DNA of 64,000 nt from Planctomycetaceae bacterium. Lineage in GTDB: Bacteria; Planctomycetota; Planctomycetia; Pirellulales; Pirellulaceae. Positions 47,838-57,785 of this stretch are shown here, piece by piece. The notes under the pieces were generated by a model. It had not been told where the DNA came from. It worked only from the letters and a program-made list of their open reading frames with translations, and did no database searches. The position numbers were made by a program, and so were the translations under genes. The DNA is taken from assembly GCA_007694185.1 (NCBI GenBank), contig RECD01000135.1, positions 1-64,000 on the forward strand, written 5' to 3'. Each line of letters begins with the position of its first letter. Position 1 is the first letter of the stretch.

Positions 47838-48821
47838 CCCCGGGTCCCATACCGACGGCTCGCGGCGGACTCGCCGCCACGCGAAAAACTCGACCAACTC
47901 GCGGGGCTCAACCGGTACTGCGGCATCGATCAACCCGATCGAATGAGCGGCCCAGCCGATGATCTGCTGGGGGGCGACACCGAGTTCTCGGAATTGCGCC
48001 AAGCGGGTATCGCCATGCCGTTTAGCCAGCCTGCGGCCGTCCACGCCGACGACCAACGGCACATGGGCGTATGTCGGCACCCGGTAGCCCAACGCTTCGA
48101 TCAGCGGCAATTGACGAAAAACGCTCGGCAGCAAATCGTCACCACGAACGATTTCACTGATTCCCATCGCCGCATCATCGACGACCACCGCGAGCTGGTA
48201 GGCCGCTTGTCCCGATTTGCGGGTCAATGGGAAATCGCCGAGCAGCTTTCGCGGGTTCAGCCGCAAAGCCCCATGAACCTGATCGTCTACGTCCAAGTCG
48301 CGGTCTGGCATTCGAAACCGCCAACAATAGGTCCCCTCGGCAGGCAAGCGGTCGCCGAGTCGCCAGCCGCGACAACGCCCCGAGTAAACCGGCCCTTCCC
48401 CTAGGAACCGACTACCGAACGCCGGAGCTGCCTGGGGAGATCGTTCGTGCGGCGCACTGGCTGCCGACTCGACGTCGGCGCGGGTGCAGGTGCAAGGGTA
48501 AGCCAGACCCTGGCCGATGAGCCGATCGAGCGCCGCCGCGTAGCCGGCGGTCCGCTGGGTCTGAAGGTAGGGGCCGTGCGGACCACCCACGTCCGGACCC
48601 TCGTCCCAATCGAGGCCGAGCCAACGGAGGTCTTCCATCGCCTGGTCCGTCGCCCAGACTTTGACCCGCGGCGAATCGATGTCCTCGACCCGCAGCACGA
48701 CCCGACCCCCGATCGCCCTGGCCGATAGCCAAGCGATCAAAAAGGTGCGGGCGTTCCCGAGATGCTGAGCGCCAGTGGGAGAAGGGGCGAGCCGGCCGAC
48801 GGCAACGTTCGGAATCGGCAT
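47610..48821 (-). CDS. gluQ: Glutamyl-Q tRNA(Asp) synthetase, with antisense-overlapping C-terminal tail
   Basis: Attaches glutamate to queuosine of tRNA-Asp; a paralogue of the GluRS catalytic core without the anticodon domain. HIGH equivalent: LAPSPTGAQHLGNARTFL. KMSKS equivalent: RRLAKRHGDT. Zinc-site residues are in YPCTCTRAD and VYSGRCRG. The conserved core ends near residue 330 (ELVEFFAWRR). The frame then continues about 75 residues with a low-complexity charged tail lying opposite the small membrane protein gene. The full frame is 403 residues, against about 300 in the family. It is followed in the operon direction by nothing close; asnS starts beyond its 5' end. Confidence 0.88.
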   Translation of the reverse strand: MPIPNVAVGRLAPSPTGAQHLGNARTFLIAWLSARAIGGRVVLRVEDIDSPRVKVWATDQAMEDLRWLGLDWDEGPDVGGPHGPYLQTQRTAGYAAALDRLIGQGLAYPCTCTRADVESAASAPHERSPQAAPAFGSRFLGEGPVYSGRCRGWRLGDRLPAEGTYCWRFRMPDRDLDVDDQVHGALRLNPRKLLGDFPLTRKSGQAAYQLAVVVDDAAMGISEIVRGDDLLPSVFRQLPLIEALGYRVPTYAHVPLVVGVDGRRLAKRHGDTRLAQFRELGVAPQQIIGWAAHSIGLIDAAVPVEPRELVEFFAWRRVRREPSVWDPGSGFQVDGDAADHARDQVVDRGKNQTAQEARDPIKQGRKQQGTQSHADGRGDRDVTAGHGADQRNEEKSQPEQQPD

Positions 48822-48878
48822 GACGGCTTGGGGAATGGGTGCTACGACACAAGACCGAGAAAAACAGATGGCGTCCGC

Positions 48879-50270
48879 CTAGAACTCGGCATAGCCGGGA
48901 TAACGCGGAAAAGGCACGACGTCTCGGATGTTCGCCATCCCGGTGGCGTACTGGACCATCCGCTCCAATCCGAGCCCAAAGCCGGCATGGGGAACGCTGC
49001 CGAAGCGACGCAAATCCAAATACCATTCGTAGTCCGATTCGCTCAAACCGGCCGCGGCCATTCGCGCCAAAAGTGGCTCAAGGCGTTCTTCACGTTGGCT
49101 GCCTCCGATAATTTCCCCCACACCGGGGACGAGCACATCCATCCCGGCAACGGTCTGCCCGTCATCGCTCAGCCGCATGTAGAACGGCTTGATCGAGGCC
49201 GGGTAATCGGTCAACACCAGCGGCCCGCCGACATGCTTCTCGGTGAGATAACGTTCGTGTTCGGCTTGCAAATCCGTCCCCCAAGCGACCGGATATTCGA
49301 AATGCTCCCCGGCCCCTTCGAGCACGCGAATCGCTTCCGTGTAAGTCATGTGTTCGAACGGCCGCTGCACGACCGCCGTCAATCGCTCGATCAAGCCCGC
49401 CTGAATGTGGCGGTCGAAAAACTCCATATCCTCGCGACAGGTCTCCAACAGATCCGTCAGGACCCGCTTCAGAAACGATTCGGCCAGTTGACGATTGTCG
49501 TCCAGATCGAAGAAAGCGACCTCGGGCTCGACCATCCAAAACTCGGCCAAATGCCGTGAGGTGTTGCTGTTTTCCGCGCGAAAGGTCGGGCCGAAGGTAT
49601 AGATTCGGGAGAGGGCCGATGCGTAGGTTTCGCCCTCCAGTTGCCCGCTGACGGTCAGATACGCGGGCTTGCCAAAAAAGTCTTGGCTATGGTCGACCGG
49701 CCGCCCCGAACCGGTCAATTGATCGAGGTTGAGCGTCGTGACGCGGAACAGTTCGCCTGCCCCTTCGCAGTCGCTCGCCGTGATGATCGGCGTGTGCAGG
49801 TAACAGAAGCCCTGCTGTTGAAAATAGCGGTGAATCGAATCGCAAATCCGGCTTCGGACCCGCATCACGGCGCCAAACGTGTTGGTGCGGCCACGCAAGT
49901 GAGCCCACTCGCGGAGCTTCTCGAACGTGTGGCGTTTCTTTTGGAGCGGATAGGTTTCGGCGTCACAGGAACCGATCAGTCGCAGCGAACCGGCCCGCAT
50001 TTCGGTCGCCTGGCCGGCTGCGGGAGACGCGACCAAGTCACCCCTAACCACGACCGAGCAACCTGCCGTCAATTTCTGAATCTCGTCCGCGTAGTTGGCC
50101 AGCGAGGCATCCGCGACGACCTGCAAGTTGCCCAAGCAACTGCCGTCGTTGAGCTCGAGAAAACTGAAGCCGGCCTTCGAATCTCGGCGGGTACGCACCC
50201 AGCCGCGAACTTCAACCTCGCGTCCGACGGCGGAGGCGTCGCGGGCAGCGGAAACGGAAATCCAGGACAT
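48879..50270 (-). CDS. asnS: Asparaginyl-tRNA synthetase
   Basis: Charges tRNA-Asn. 463 residues, usual length. The OB-fold anticodon-binding domain is at the N-terminus ([20 protein letters not shown]). The class II catalytic domain shows motif 2 ([20 protein letters not shown]) and motif 3 ([15 protein letters not shown]). [20 protein letters not shown] is typical of AsnRS rather than AspRS. Its presence implies direct Asn-tRNA formation. It lies 57 bp upstream of gluQ in the same direction, giving a short tRNA-charging pair. Confidence 0.97.
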   Translation of the reverse strand: MSWISVSAARDASAVGREVEVRGWVRTRRDSKAGFSFLELNDGSCLGNLQVVADASLANYADEIQKLTAGCSVVVRGDLVASPAAGQATEMRAGSLRLIGSCDAETYPLQKKRHTFEKLREWAHLRGRTNTFGAVMRVRSRICDSIHRYFQQQGFCYLHTPIITASDCEGAGELFRVTTLNLDQLTGSGRPVDHSQDFFGKPAYLTVSGQLEGETYASALSRIYTFGPTFRAENSNTSRHLAEFWMVEPEVAFFDLDDNRQLAESFLKRVLTDLLETCREDMEFFDRHIQAGLIERLTAVVQRPFEHMTYTEAIRVLEGAGEHFEYPVAWGTDLQAEHERYLTEKHVGGPLVLTDYPASIKPFYMRLSDDGQTVAGMDVLVPGVGEIIGGSQREERLEPLLARMAAAGLSESDYEWYLDLRRFGSVPHAGFGLGLERMVQYATGMANIRDVVPFPRYPGYAEF

Positions 50271-50322
50271 CGTGACTGGCTCTTGGCGATCGGGGCAGAC
50301 GCTCGGGCTCGCGCCGATTCGC

Positions 50323-51234
50323 TCAGACGACGCACTGCCGTACGGCGTCGGTCAAACCGGCTAAGGCATCCCCCTTGGGGATGAACTCGTGCGCAAAATA
50401 GCCGTCAAAGCCGGTATCAGCAATCGCCCGCGCGATCGCCGGATAGAACAACTCTTGGTTGTCGTTCAATTCGTTGCGGCCGGGATTCCCGGCGGTGTGG
50501 TAGTGACCGATGTGGGCGTGATTTTCACGAATCGTGCGGATGACGTCCCCCTCCATGATCTGCATGTGGTAGATGTCGTAGAGCAATTTGAAGTGCTCGC
50601 TCCCAACCCGCTTGACCAATTCCACGCCCCATTTCGAGTTGTCACAAAGGTAGTCGGGGTGATTCACCTTGCTGTTCAGCAATTCCATGATCAACGTCAC
50701 CCCGTTGCTTTGGGCGACCGGCACGATCTTTCGCAACGCCTCAACGCAGTGATCCATTCCCGTCCCCGGATCGATGCCGCGGGCATTGCCGGAAAAGCAG
50801 ATCACGTTCCGCCAGCCCTCGGCGGCAGTCGCCTCGATCGCCGCCCTCAGCTTAGACAAGCTGTTTTCGTGAAACTTGGGATCGCACAGCCCGTCGGTCA
50901 GCGGATGAGAGTTGACCATCGTGCAAACCAAGCCGTGTTCTTTGACCACCGGAAAATCGGCAGGGTCGAGCAAATCGATGCCGACCAACCCCAGCGAACT
51001 CGCATGCGTCGCCAACTGCTCGACCGACCACTTCGGGAAACACCATCGACAGACAGATTGCTTCAAACGCCCCTGCCCCGCGTTCACGGCAGCCGCCGCG
51101 GCGAGCCGGCCGCCCTCCCCTGAGTCTTCACCGGCGCCACCGACTTTGGGATTCAACACCATGGCTGCCAAGGCGGTTCCGGCGATCACGGTCCGACGGC
51201 CGATTCTGGAGCCGGTGGGGGCGACTTCGTGCAT
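50323..51234 (-). CDS. Tat-exported hydroxypyruvate-isomerase-like TIM barrel
   Basis: 303 residues. The N-terminus [18 protein letters not shown] has a twin-arginine signal. The barrel matches the hydroxypyruvate isomerase/sugar epimerase branch: [34 protein letters not shown] (metal Glu), [36 protein letters not shown] and YFAHEFIP. The combination of ELLN and HTAGNPGR is characteristic of Hyi-type enzymes, but an exported copy may have another substrate. It starts about 190 bp downstream of the thioesterase gene. Confidence 0.9.
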   Translation of the reverse strand: MHEVAPTGSRIGRRTVIAGTALAAMVLNPKVGGAGEDSGEGGRLAAAAAVNAGQGRLKQSVCRWCFPKWSVEQLATHASSLGLVGIDLLDPADFPVVKEHGLVCTMVNSHPLTDGLCDPKFHENSLSKLRAAIEATAAEGWRNVICFSGNARGIDPGTGMDHCVEALRKIVPVAQSNGVTLIMELLNSKVNHPDYLCDNSKWGVELVKRVGSEHFKLLYDIYHMQIMEGDVIRTIRENHAHIGHYHTAGNPGRNELNDNQELFYPAIARAIADTGFDGYFAHEFIPKGDALAGLTDAVRQCVV

Positions 51235-51424
51235 CGATTAGCCTGATGGATTGAGGGGAGAAGAACTGCCGCGAGAGCACGGCCCCCACCGCACACGATC
51301 GAGCATCAAGCCGATCAACGGTGAGTAAAAGGCGGATCTGTTACCCGCATTGTGGACGTGGCCGGCCGGGGCTGCAACGATCCGCCGAAAGTCTTCTCGC
51401 GGATCGGCAAAAGAATCGCCCCGG

Positions 51425-51895
51425 TCATCGCCCTTCGCCGTGGGTCCCCGGCAGCGTGGAACAGGTGCAACTGGCCGTCGCAACCCGCTTCCCGCGGGGG
51501 CCGTAAATGTCACACTGCACGAAGCCGATCCTCAAGCCCCGCTCGATGACTTGTGCCTCGGCCCGGACCATGCCTTGGGTCACAGGCCGCAGAAAACTGA
51601 TCCTCAGATCGATCGTGGAAAAGTCTTCACCCGGAAACAGCGTCCGGCCAAACGCGATCCCCATCGCCGCGTCCGCCAAGGCGGCGATCAGCCCGCCATG
51701 GACCCGCCCCATCGGGTTGTGATGGTGCCTGTGGCAACGCAGCGAAACCGTTGCATGACCAACCGGCAATCGCCCCTCCGTGACCGCTTCTCGATCGGGC
51801 GGAGCCACCTCAAACCCGACCAAACGCGAGATCGGGGCCTCGGCAAAGCGGTCATCGTCGGGGCAAGTCAACTTCAGACTCGGGTTCGGCAGCAA
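51425..51895 (-). CDS. PaaI-type hot-dog thioesterase
   Basis: 156 residues. The hot-dog helix and catalytic loop are visible in NPMGRVHGGLIAALADAAMG, where the HGG is typical of PaaI/YbgC-like acyl-CoA thioesterases. STIDLRISFLRPV is the following strand. The start appears to be TTG at 51895, with an in-frame TAG five codons upstream. It is 22 bp downstream of the barrel protein gene, same strand. The thioester substrate is unknown. Confidence 0.88.
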   Translation of the reverse strand: MLPNPSLKLTCPDDDRFAEAPISRLVGFEVAPPDREAVTEGRLPVGHATVSLRCHRHHHNPMGRVHGGLIAALADAAMGIAFGRTLFPGEDFSTIDLRISFLRPVTQGMVRAEAQVIERGLRIGFVQCDIYGPRGKRVATASCTCSTLPGTHGEGR

Positions 51896-51917
51896 CAGCT
51901 TGACCGGCTACGACCGA

Positions 51918-53462
51918 TCAATAGACGTACTGTAACCCGAAGTGAATCCCCTGCACATGAAAGGTGCTAAACCGCAGTTCTGGCGAAGGATCGGCAGGTA
52001 AGGGGGTACTGCGGTTGACCGCCAAGTCGGGATCGATCATGCCCGAGACCCGCAACGCATCCGTCATCGCGATCCAGTGATAACCGATGGTTAGGTCAAG
52101 ACGCTCCGTGTAGCGATAACCCAGCGTGGCGTTGAGTTCCGGCACCCAGGCGAACGTGCTGTCTCGGATCGGGTCGGAATTGCTGACCCCGACCAACAAC
52201 CCCGAGGGGTCAGGGATGCCATCATCCTGGTTGTAACCAGCGCGATTGGCGTCGCGACGCAGCGAACCGGCCGCAACCTTCAGCAACCCGTCGAACGACC
52301 AACAGCCTTCTCGGTAGCGGGTGGCCAAACCGAACTGCCCACCGTGAAACCGGTTGTCGGCCTCGAATCGGTCCTCGACAACAAGCAGACCCGAATCCGG
52401 CAAGGAGTCGCTCGCGATGCCGAGCCGATCCCGCATCCGCATGTGCTGATAGCCGTACAGGACCTCGACCACACCGCCCAAGCCAGCCGTCCAAAGCCGG
52501 CGGATCGCGATGTCGCCACCGTAGACCTCGTTGGACCCGTCGATCGTGATCGAACCGGGTGTGTCCGCTGAGCCGCCGACCAAACCGGCGATCGGCAACG
52601 AATCCTGGAAAGGCGTCTCACCGGTGTTCGGATCACTGCTGAACGGATCGGTGTTGAAAAACGGTCTGGCGATTACAAAATTACCATTGCTGTCGCGATG
52701 GAAGCGAAAGTCTTCCTTCCCAGCAGCCCAGCCTCGAAACACGAGACTGCTGTATCCGGCGTCGTCGAGCCGCATGCCGAGGGTGACGCGACCGCCAGCG
52801 GTCATGTCGTCTAAGACCCGCTCGCCGCCGAACAACAAACGAGTATCCCCATTTGGATCGATCGGCAGAATCCCCTGCCCGTTTCCCGATGCCGAAGTCG
52901 TCGCCAGGATCGGCAAGGTGTCGCCTTTGCGAAACATCAGCATCAATTCGGCCGATCCGAACCACCGCTCGGTGCAGCCCGTCATTCGCAGACGGGAGCC
53001 ACAGCCTACTGCCGAGCAGGCCCCCCCGCCGGAATCACAACTTCGACAGTGCAAGCTGTCGCAACCGCCGTACGGCCCTGGGGAAGGGGCGTTGCCGAAC
53101 GACCGCGTTGGCATCGGCCAGGGCTCCGCATGCAGCCAATCTTCGGTCTCACCCGGCGCGCTTTGAGACTCCGACGATGGCGTCCAAACGTCCGCAGCCA
53201 CCGGCTCGGAATGATTCACGCCACGAACCGAGGAAGGGACATCGACATCCCAACTGACGTCGTCCGCCGCCGCGACCCTCACCGAAGGCGCAATTGTCGG
53301 TGGTTGATAGACCCCACGGTCGGGTAATTTACCTCGAATCAACCCTGCGAAGTCGCTCTCCTCCGCCCGGGTCGTCGGTGTGGCCGCGAGCAAAACTGCC
53401 GCCAAGATCACCGGCGTCCATGAATACGAACGTCCGTGTCTGCGTTTGCTAATCTCAGGCAT
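51918..53462 (-). CDS. BBP7-like beta-barrel surface protein with cysteine-rich segment
   Basis: 514 residues with a signal sequence (VILAAVLLAATPTTRA). Around residues 130-170 is a cysteine-rich stretch (GGCDSLHCRSCDSGGGAC, then VGCGSRLRMTGC). From RWFGSAELMLMFRKGDTLP onward the sequence matches the planctomycete BBP7-type barrel pattern: RLLFGGERVLDDMTAGGRV, LVFRGWAAGKEDFRF, VEVLYGYQHMRMRD and a terminal aromatic strand ending HFGLQYVY, like an outer-membrane C-terminal signature. It shares its overall design with the protein at 42.6-43.9 kb. Probably an envelope structural or porin-like protein. Confidence 0.82.
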   Translation of the reverse strand: MPEISKRRHGRSYSWTPVILAAVLLAATPTTRAEESDFAGLIRGKLPDRGVYQPPTIAPSVRVAAADDVSWDVDVPSSVRGVNHSEPVAADVWTPSSESQSAPGETEDWLHAEPWPMPTRSFGNAPSPGPYGGCDSLHCRSCDSGGGACSAVGCGSRLRMTGCTERWFGSAELMLMFRKGDTLPILATTSASGNGQGILPIDPNGDTRLLFGGERVLDDMTAGGRVTLGMRLDDAGYSSLVFRGWAAGKEDFRFHRDSNGNFVIARPFFNTDPFSSDPNTGETPFQDSLPIAGLVGGSADTPGSITIDGSNEVYGGDIAIRRLWTAGLGGVVEVLYGYQHMRMRDRLGIASDSLPDSGLLVVEDRFEADNRFHGGQFGLATRYREGCWSFDGLLKVAAGSLRRDANRAGYNQDDGIPDPSGLLVGVSNSDPIRDSTFAWVPELNATLGYRYTERLDLTIGYHWIAMTDALRVSGMIDPDLAVNRSTPLPADPSPELRFSTFHVQGIHFGLQYVY

Positions 53463-53646
53463 GGCTCACTCGGCTCCGAATACGGCAACGATCACTCACT
53501 CGTCGTTTCGGCAATTCCGAACAGGCGGATTGAATCGATTTGGCAACTTCTAGCGATAAAGCAGCCTTTGCCGCCTGCCAGAGAGCCGAGTTTCGCAATC
53601 CCGAGTGGGACGAGTCGGCGATTTGTGAACCGGCGGAAGGCAACGA

Positions 53647-54312
53647 TTACCGAGGATTTCCCTCGGGGTCGACCTGCCAAGCGACGCGGCGTCGGACATC
53701 GACGGCCGTCAAGTAACCGCCGCCGTAGCAACCGGTGTCGATGCAGAGCAGGTGCCCGAAATCGACACAATTCCCCTCGGGGTTCGCCGTGTGGCCGACC
53801 ACGGCGAGCTTGCCGGAAAAATGAGGTGACGGGACGACTTCCCGCAACGAAATCCAGCGGAGGTCCGCCCAGGGCTGCACTGCCAGAGGCAAATCGGGGT
53901 CATAGGACGCATGGGCGAAGAAGAAATCGTCCTGTTCGAAGTAGTCGACCAAGGTTTTGAAAAACGCCGCGTGCGACGGAGGCAAAAAATCACGATCCCC
54001 GTTGAAGCCGTAGCTATCCAAAGTGCTCAAGCCGCCGTACTTCAGCCACACGGAATGCTCCAACTGCCGATTCAGCACCGCCTCCATCATCTCCTCGTGG
54101 TTGCCCTTGACCACAACCACCCGAGTCAACTTTTGGAGCTTGAGGACCAACTCAATGACCCCGCTTGAGTCCGGGCCCCGGTCGATCAAATCCCCGAGAA
54201 AGACTAGCGTGTCTTGCGGCTTAGGAGCGATCGCAGAAAGCAACCCACGGAGCGCTTTCGCACACCCATGGACATCACCGATCGCGATCAAACGCTCACG
54301 CAACGTGTTCAA
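53647..54312 (-). CDS. Serine/threonine-type metallophosphatase (PP1/ApaH-like)
   Basis: 221 residues, TTG start at 54312. The PPP-family signature motifs are complete: IGDVHGCAKAL (GDxHG), FLGDLIDRGPDSSGV (GDxxDRG), VVKGNHEEMM (GNHE), VVGHTAN and IDTGCYGGG for the later metal histidines. This size fits bacterial PrpA/ApaH-like phosphatases acting on phosphoproteins or dinucleoside polyphosphates. It stands alone, divergent from the VWA gene. Confidence 0.92.
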   Translation of the reverse strand: MNTLRERLIAIGDVHGCAKALRGLLSAIAPKPQDTLVFLGDLIDRGPDSSGVIELVLKLQKLTRVVVVKGNHEEMMEAVLNRQLEHSVWLKYGGLSTLDSYGFNGDRDFLPPSHAAFFKTLVDYFEQDDFFFAHASYDPDLPLAVQPWADLRWISLREVVPSPHFSGKLAVVGHTANPEGNCVDFGHLLCIDTGCYGGGYLTAVDVRRRVAWQVDPEGNPR

Positions 54313-54639
54313 CCCAGCAACAAAAAGAGGCAGACCCGGGCTCGGTCTGGCGAGTCGTGGCCAGCCGAGAAGACATAAAGACCGAATGAAAACCGAGTGC
54401 AGGGCAACGCCGCAAGCCCCATCCTAGCGGGGTACCGAATTGTAACAACTCGTGGGCGAAGGAGGCATTTCCATCCAAAAAACCGAATGAATCGATGGTC
54501 ACCCACCAGGCTTCATCACGAGAATCTGAGTTCTTTTGGTCTCTCGAGACGTTGAAAGGCAACAGCCGATCAGAGAAAATAGGATAATCCGGGAGACGTA
54601 TTCTTCCCGTGATACCCGTCCGAAGACCCGACAGGCCCA
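54313..54639. other. Divergent intergenic region with a 10 bp direct repeat
   Basis: 327 bp holding the promoters of the phosphatase and VWA genes. ACCGAATGAA occurs twice, at 54381-54390 and 54482-54491. GTCTC-TC-GAGAC at 54539-54550 is a short palindrome, and GATAAT at 54583-54588 is -10-like but has no -35 at normal spacing. No coding frame is credible. Confidence 0.4.
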
Positions 54640-56787
54640 ATGATGAGCACCGAGACCGTTACCGACTCGCGTCTTGGCGACCTGCAATCGTCGCCGTTGG
54701 GCCCTCCGCCCCGAGCGACGGATGTGACAACGAGTGAGTTCGAGACGACGAGTCCTGCTGACGTCTCACAGGCTACCGACGCGGCACTGGCTGACCCGTG
54801 GGACGACGAGTCCCCGGAAGAGGATGCGGGCTGGTTCAGCGACGAATCGGCGGCGTTCGTCGTCAGTCTGATCGTTCACCTATCGCTGCTGCTGATGTTG
54901 GGTTTGACGCCGCTCCTGATTTCCCCCGATGTCGATTCGGTGGTGCTCACCGCATCGGAGTCGACCGAACCGACTGAGGAATTCCGGATCCTCGATGATT
55001 TGACTTACAGCGACGTACCTCATCAAGAAATGGGTGCGAATAGCACCGTGGACGCGGGTATGGCGGAGGCATCCGCAGAGATGTTCGCGGAAACGGCAGA
55101 AATACCCAACCCCGCCGAAATGGAGCCGGATGTCCGCGGGGACGTCTTCGTCAACAACTTGTTCAGCCAGCCAGTTGCCCCTCTGGATCGTCTCTCCGAC
55201 CAACGTGGCAAAGTGGGCGAAGGTGTCCAGGGCGCTGCCGGAGCGATCGATCGGCTGACTTTTGAGATCCTTCAATCGCTCGAAGAACGCCCCACCCTGG
55301 TCGTTTGGTTGTTCGATCAAAGCGGATCGCTGACTCGTCAACGACAGGAGATCCGAGACCGATTTGACAAAATCTACGAGGAACTCGGGATCATCGTGGC
55401 TGAACGCGAGAAGTCGCTGACCCGCGCCGAACAGCGAGAAATCCCGTTGCTGACGTCGGTGATCGGTTTCGGCCAGGACGTGCAACTGTTCACAGAAAAG
55501 CCGACCGATGATTTGGCGGAGATCAAGGCGATCGTCGACGGGTTGCCGGTCGACACCAGCGGGATCGAGCGTCCTTTCACGGCCGTGGAATTGGCGGTGG
55601 ACCGGTACAAGTCTTATCGGCGAGCGTCCGGCGGCCAGCCCGATCGGAACGTGATGCTGGTCGTCGTCACGGACGAGCGAGGGGACGACATGAATCGGCT
55701 GGAACCTGCCATCAAGGCCTGCCGCCGCTACGGCATGCCGGTCTTCGTGATCGGCACTCCGGCGCCCTTCGGCCGCGACACCGTGTTGATCAAGTACGTC
55801 GACCCCGATCCGAATTACGACCAAAGTCCGCAGTGGGCCGAAGTCGACGCGGGCCCCGAGTCGTTGATGCCCGAGATGGTTCGCGTCGGATTCAGCGGGA
55901 ATTTCCAGGACGAACCCGTGATCGATTCGGGATTCGGTCCCTACGGGCTGACCCGGTTGGCGTTCGAGACCGGCGGGATCTTTTTCACGGTCCATCCCAA
56001 CCGCAACGTCAATCGCGATGTCCGTCGTGGCGAGATCGAGCCGTTCGCTGCGGACATCCGCAGGTTCTTCGACCCCACGTTGATGGCCCGGTATCGCCCT
56101 GATTACCTGGCCCCTCAAGATTACGAAAAGCGGCTCAAATCAAGCCCGCTAAGAACTTCTCTCGTGGCCGCGGCGATGCAGGTCGCGCCGACTTTGGATC
56201 GCCCGCGATCTCGCTTCGTCAAACGGAGCGAAGCCCAGTTGGTCGGCGAATTGACTAGAGCCCAACAAGATGCCGCCAAACTCGAGCCGACTTTGATCCG
56301 CCTGGCGGCGATCCTCGAACCCGGGATGAAAGTACGTGAATCGGAGACCACGCCCCGCTGGCGGGCCGGCTACGATCTGGCCATGGGCCGGGTATTGGCG
56401 CAGAAGGTGCGAACCGAGACGTACAACGCGATGCTCGCCAAAGCCAAACGTGGCCTGAACTTCGAAGACGCCAAGAACAACACTTGGGTGATCACCCCGG
56501 ACGACGAAATCAGTGTCGGTAGCAAGTGGGAAAAAGAAGCCGAGCTTGCCAAAAAGCTGCTGCAGGAGGTCGCCGATCAGCACGCCGGAACCCCGTGGGC
56601 CTTTTTGGCGAGCGAGGAATTGAAGGTTCCCCTGGGATGGAAATGGAAGGAAGAGTTCACAGACCTGGCGCCGCCCGCCCCTCGGGGTCCGGGCAACAAC
56701 AACAATAACAATACCCCGGCTCCGCCTAGCGACGAGCAGCGGACGATGTTGGCGAGGCCACCATCGCGTCCCGTACCCAAGTTGTAG
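54640..56787 (+). CDS. Membrane-anchored von Willebrand factor A domain protein
   Basis: 715 residues. A disordered acidic N-terminus precedes one transmembrane segment at about 72-96 (AAFVVSLIVHLSLLLMLGLT). The VWA domain begins near residue 220 with the MIDAS motif VVWLFDQSGSLTRQRQ (DxSxS, Asp226), continues with VMLVVVTDERGDDMNRL, and binds Mg2+ and a protein ligand. The C-terminal 200 residues are helical and charged, ending in a Pro/Asn-rich stretch with six consecutive Asn. The large domain probably faces outward. The plus-strand gene stands alone. Its role, perhaps in envelope assembly or adhesion, is not determined by sequence. Confidence 0.85.
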   Translation: MMSTETVTDSRLGDLQSSPLGPPPRATDVTTSEFETTSPADVSQATDAALADPWDDESPEEDAGWFSDESAAFVVSLIVHLSLLLMLGLTPLLISPDVDSVVLTASESTEPTEEFRILDDLTYSDVPHQEMGANSTVDAGMAEASAEMFAETAEIPNPAEMEPDVRGDVFVNNLFSQPVAPLDRLSDQRGKVGEGVQGAAGAIDRLTFEILQSLEERPTLVVWLFDQSGSLTRQRQEIRDRFDKIYEELGIIVAEREKSLTRAEQREIPLLTSVIGFGQDVQLFTEKPTDDLAEIKAIVDGLPVDTSGIERPFTAVELAVDRYKSYRRASGGQPDRNVMLVVVTDERGDDMNRLEPAIKACRRYGMPVFVIGTPAPFGRDTVLIKYVDPDPNYDQSPQWAEVDAGPESLMPEMVRVGFSGNFQDEPVIDSGFGPYGLTRLAFETGGIFFTVHPNRNVNRDVRRGEIEPFAADIRRFFDPTLMARYRPDYLAPQDYEKRLKSSPLRTSLVAAAMQVAPTLDRPRSRFVKRSEAQLVGELTRAQQDAAKLEPTLIRLAAILEPGMKVRESETTPRWRAGYDLAMGRVLAQKVRTETYNAMLAKAKRGLNFEDAKNNTWVITPDDEISVGSKWEKEAELAKKLLQEVADQHAGTPWAFLASEELKVPLGWKWKEEFTDLAPPAPRGPGNNNNNNTPAPPSDEQRTMLARPPSRPVPKL

Positions 56788-56863
56788 GCGATCGCCCGCT
56801 TTAACCGGCTGCGATCACGGCTTTGAACCTTGACCCAGAGCACCGGAATGGGGTTTTGACAGG

Positions 56864-57721
56864 TTACTCGTCAGTCGCCCCGTCGTTCTGCTCTGCCTTC
56901 GCCTCTGCGTACAATTGCCGGATCAGCTCCGGGTCTTCAGATGGATCTGGCAATTGAGGATCCATCTCGCGAAGGGTCTCGAGCAGAATCCCGGCCACGG
57001 CCGCGTTGCGATGCCATTTGCGGTCGGCCGGGATCACATACCAGGGGGCTTCGTCCGAGGAGCAGCGGCTGAACGCCTCCAAATAGGCTTCCTGGTATGC
57101 CCCCCATTGCTTGCGGGCGGAGTAATCCGACTTGGCGAGCTTCCAGTGCTTTTCCGGCTCCTTCAATCTCTCGCCGAACCGCTTCAACTGCTCGCGAGGC
57201 GAAATGTGCAAATAGAACTTGATAATCCGCGTCCCCCGGTCGCGCAGCAACGACTCGAACGCATTGATGTGCTCGTATCGTTTTTGCCAAACCGGTTCAG
57301 GGACCAGCCCCTCGACCCGCACCACCAAGACGTCTTCATAATGTGAACGGTTGAAGATGCTGACCATCCCTGCGGCCGGAGTGCAGGCATGGATTCGCCA
57401 CAAGAAATCGTGAGCCGCCTCGATCGTGCTGGGAACCTTAAAGGGATAAGTTCGGCACCCCTGCGGATTCATCCGCCCCAAAACGTGTCGGATCACACCG
57501 TCTTTCCCAGCGGCATCGGGTGCCTGCAGGACGATCAGGAGCGACTGCTTGCCCTCGGTGAAGAGCTTGTACTGAAGATGCTGAATCTCCTCGACCGCCG
57601 CTCGAGTGAACGGCTCCGCTTCGCCACGATTCGCGAACGGCCCTTTGTCCCGTGTCGAGAGTTGATCGAGCCCCTTGTGGAGTTCTTTGCGAAATTGATA
57701 ACGTGCTCGGAAATCGGTCAT
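56864..57721 (-). CDS. Polyphosphate kinase 2 family protein
   Basis: 285 residues, single PPK2 domain. Walker A is LQAPDAAGKDGVIRHV near residue 70, Walker B the FNRSHYEDVLVVRVE segment, and the lid carries FGERLKEPEKHWK. The N-terminal extension and length resemble the nucleotide-phosphotransferase (class III-like) branch, which phosphorylates AMP or ADP using polyphosphate. The substrate class is inferred, not proven. It starts about 65 bp downstream of the amidohydrolase gene stop, same strand. Confidence 0.92.
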   Translation of the reverse strand: MTDFRARYQFRKELHKGLDQLSTRDKGPFANRGEAEPFTRAAVEEIQHLQYKLFTEGKQSLLIVLQAPDAAGKDGVIRHVLGRMNPQGCRTYPFKVPSTIEAAHDFLWRIHACTPAAGMVSIFNRSHYEDVLVVRVEGLVPEPVWQKRYEHINAFESLLRDRGTRIIKFYLHISPREQLKRFGERLKEPEKHWKLAKSDYSARKQWGAYQEAYLEAFSRCSSDEAPWYVIPADRKWHRNAAVAGILLETLREMDPQLPDPSEDPELIRQLYAEAKAEQNDGATDE

Positions 57722-57785
57722 GAGGCTTGCTCAAGGGTAGCGTGAATATGCGGACGACGCCCACAGGTGAGGCTCCGCAGATCGG

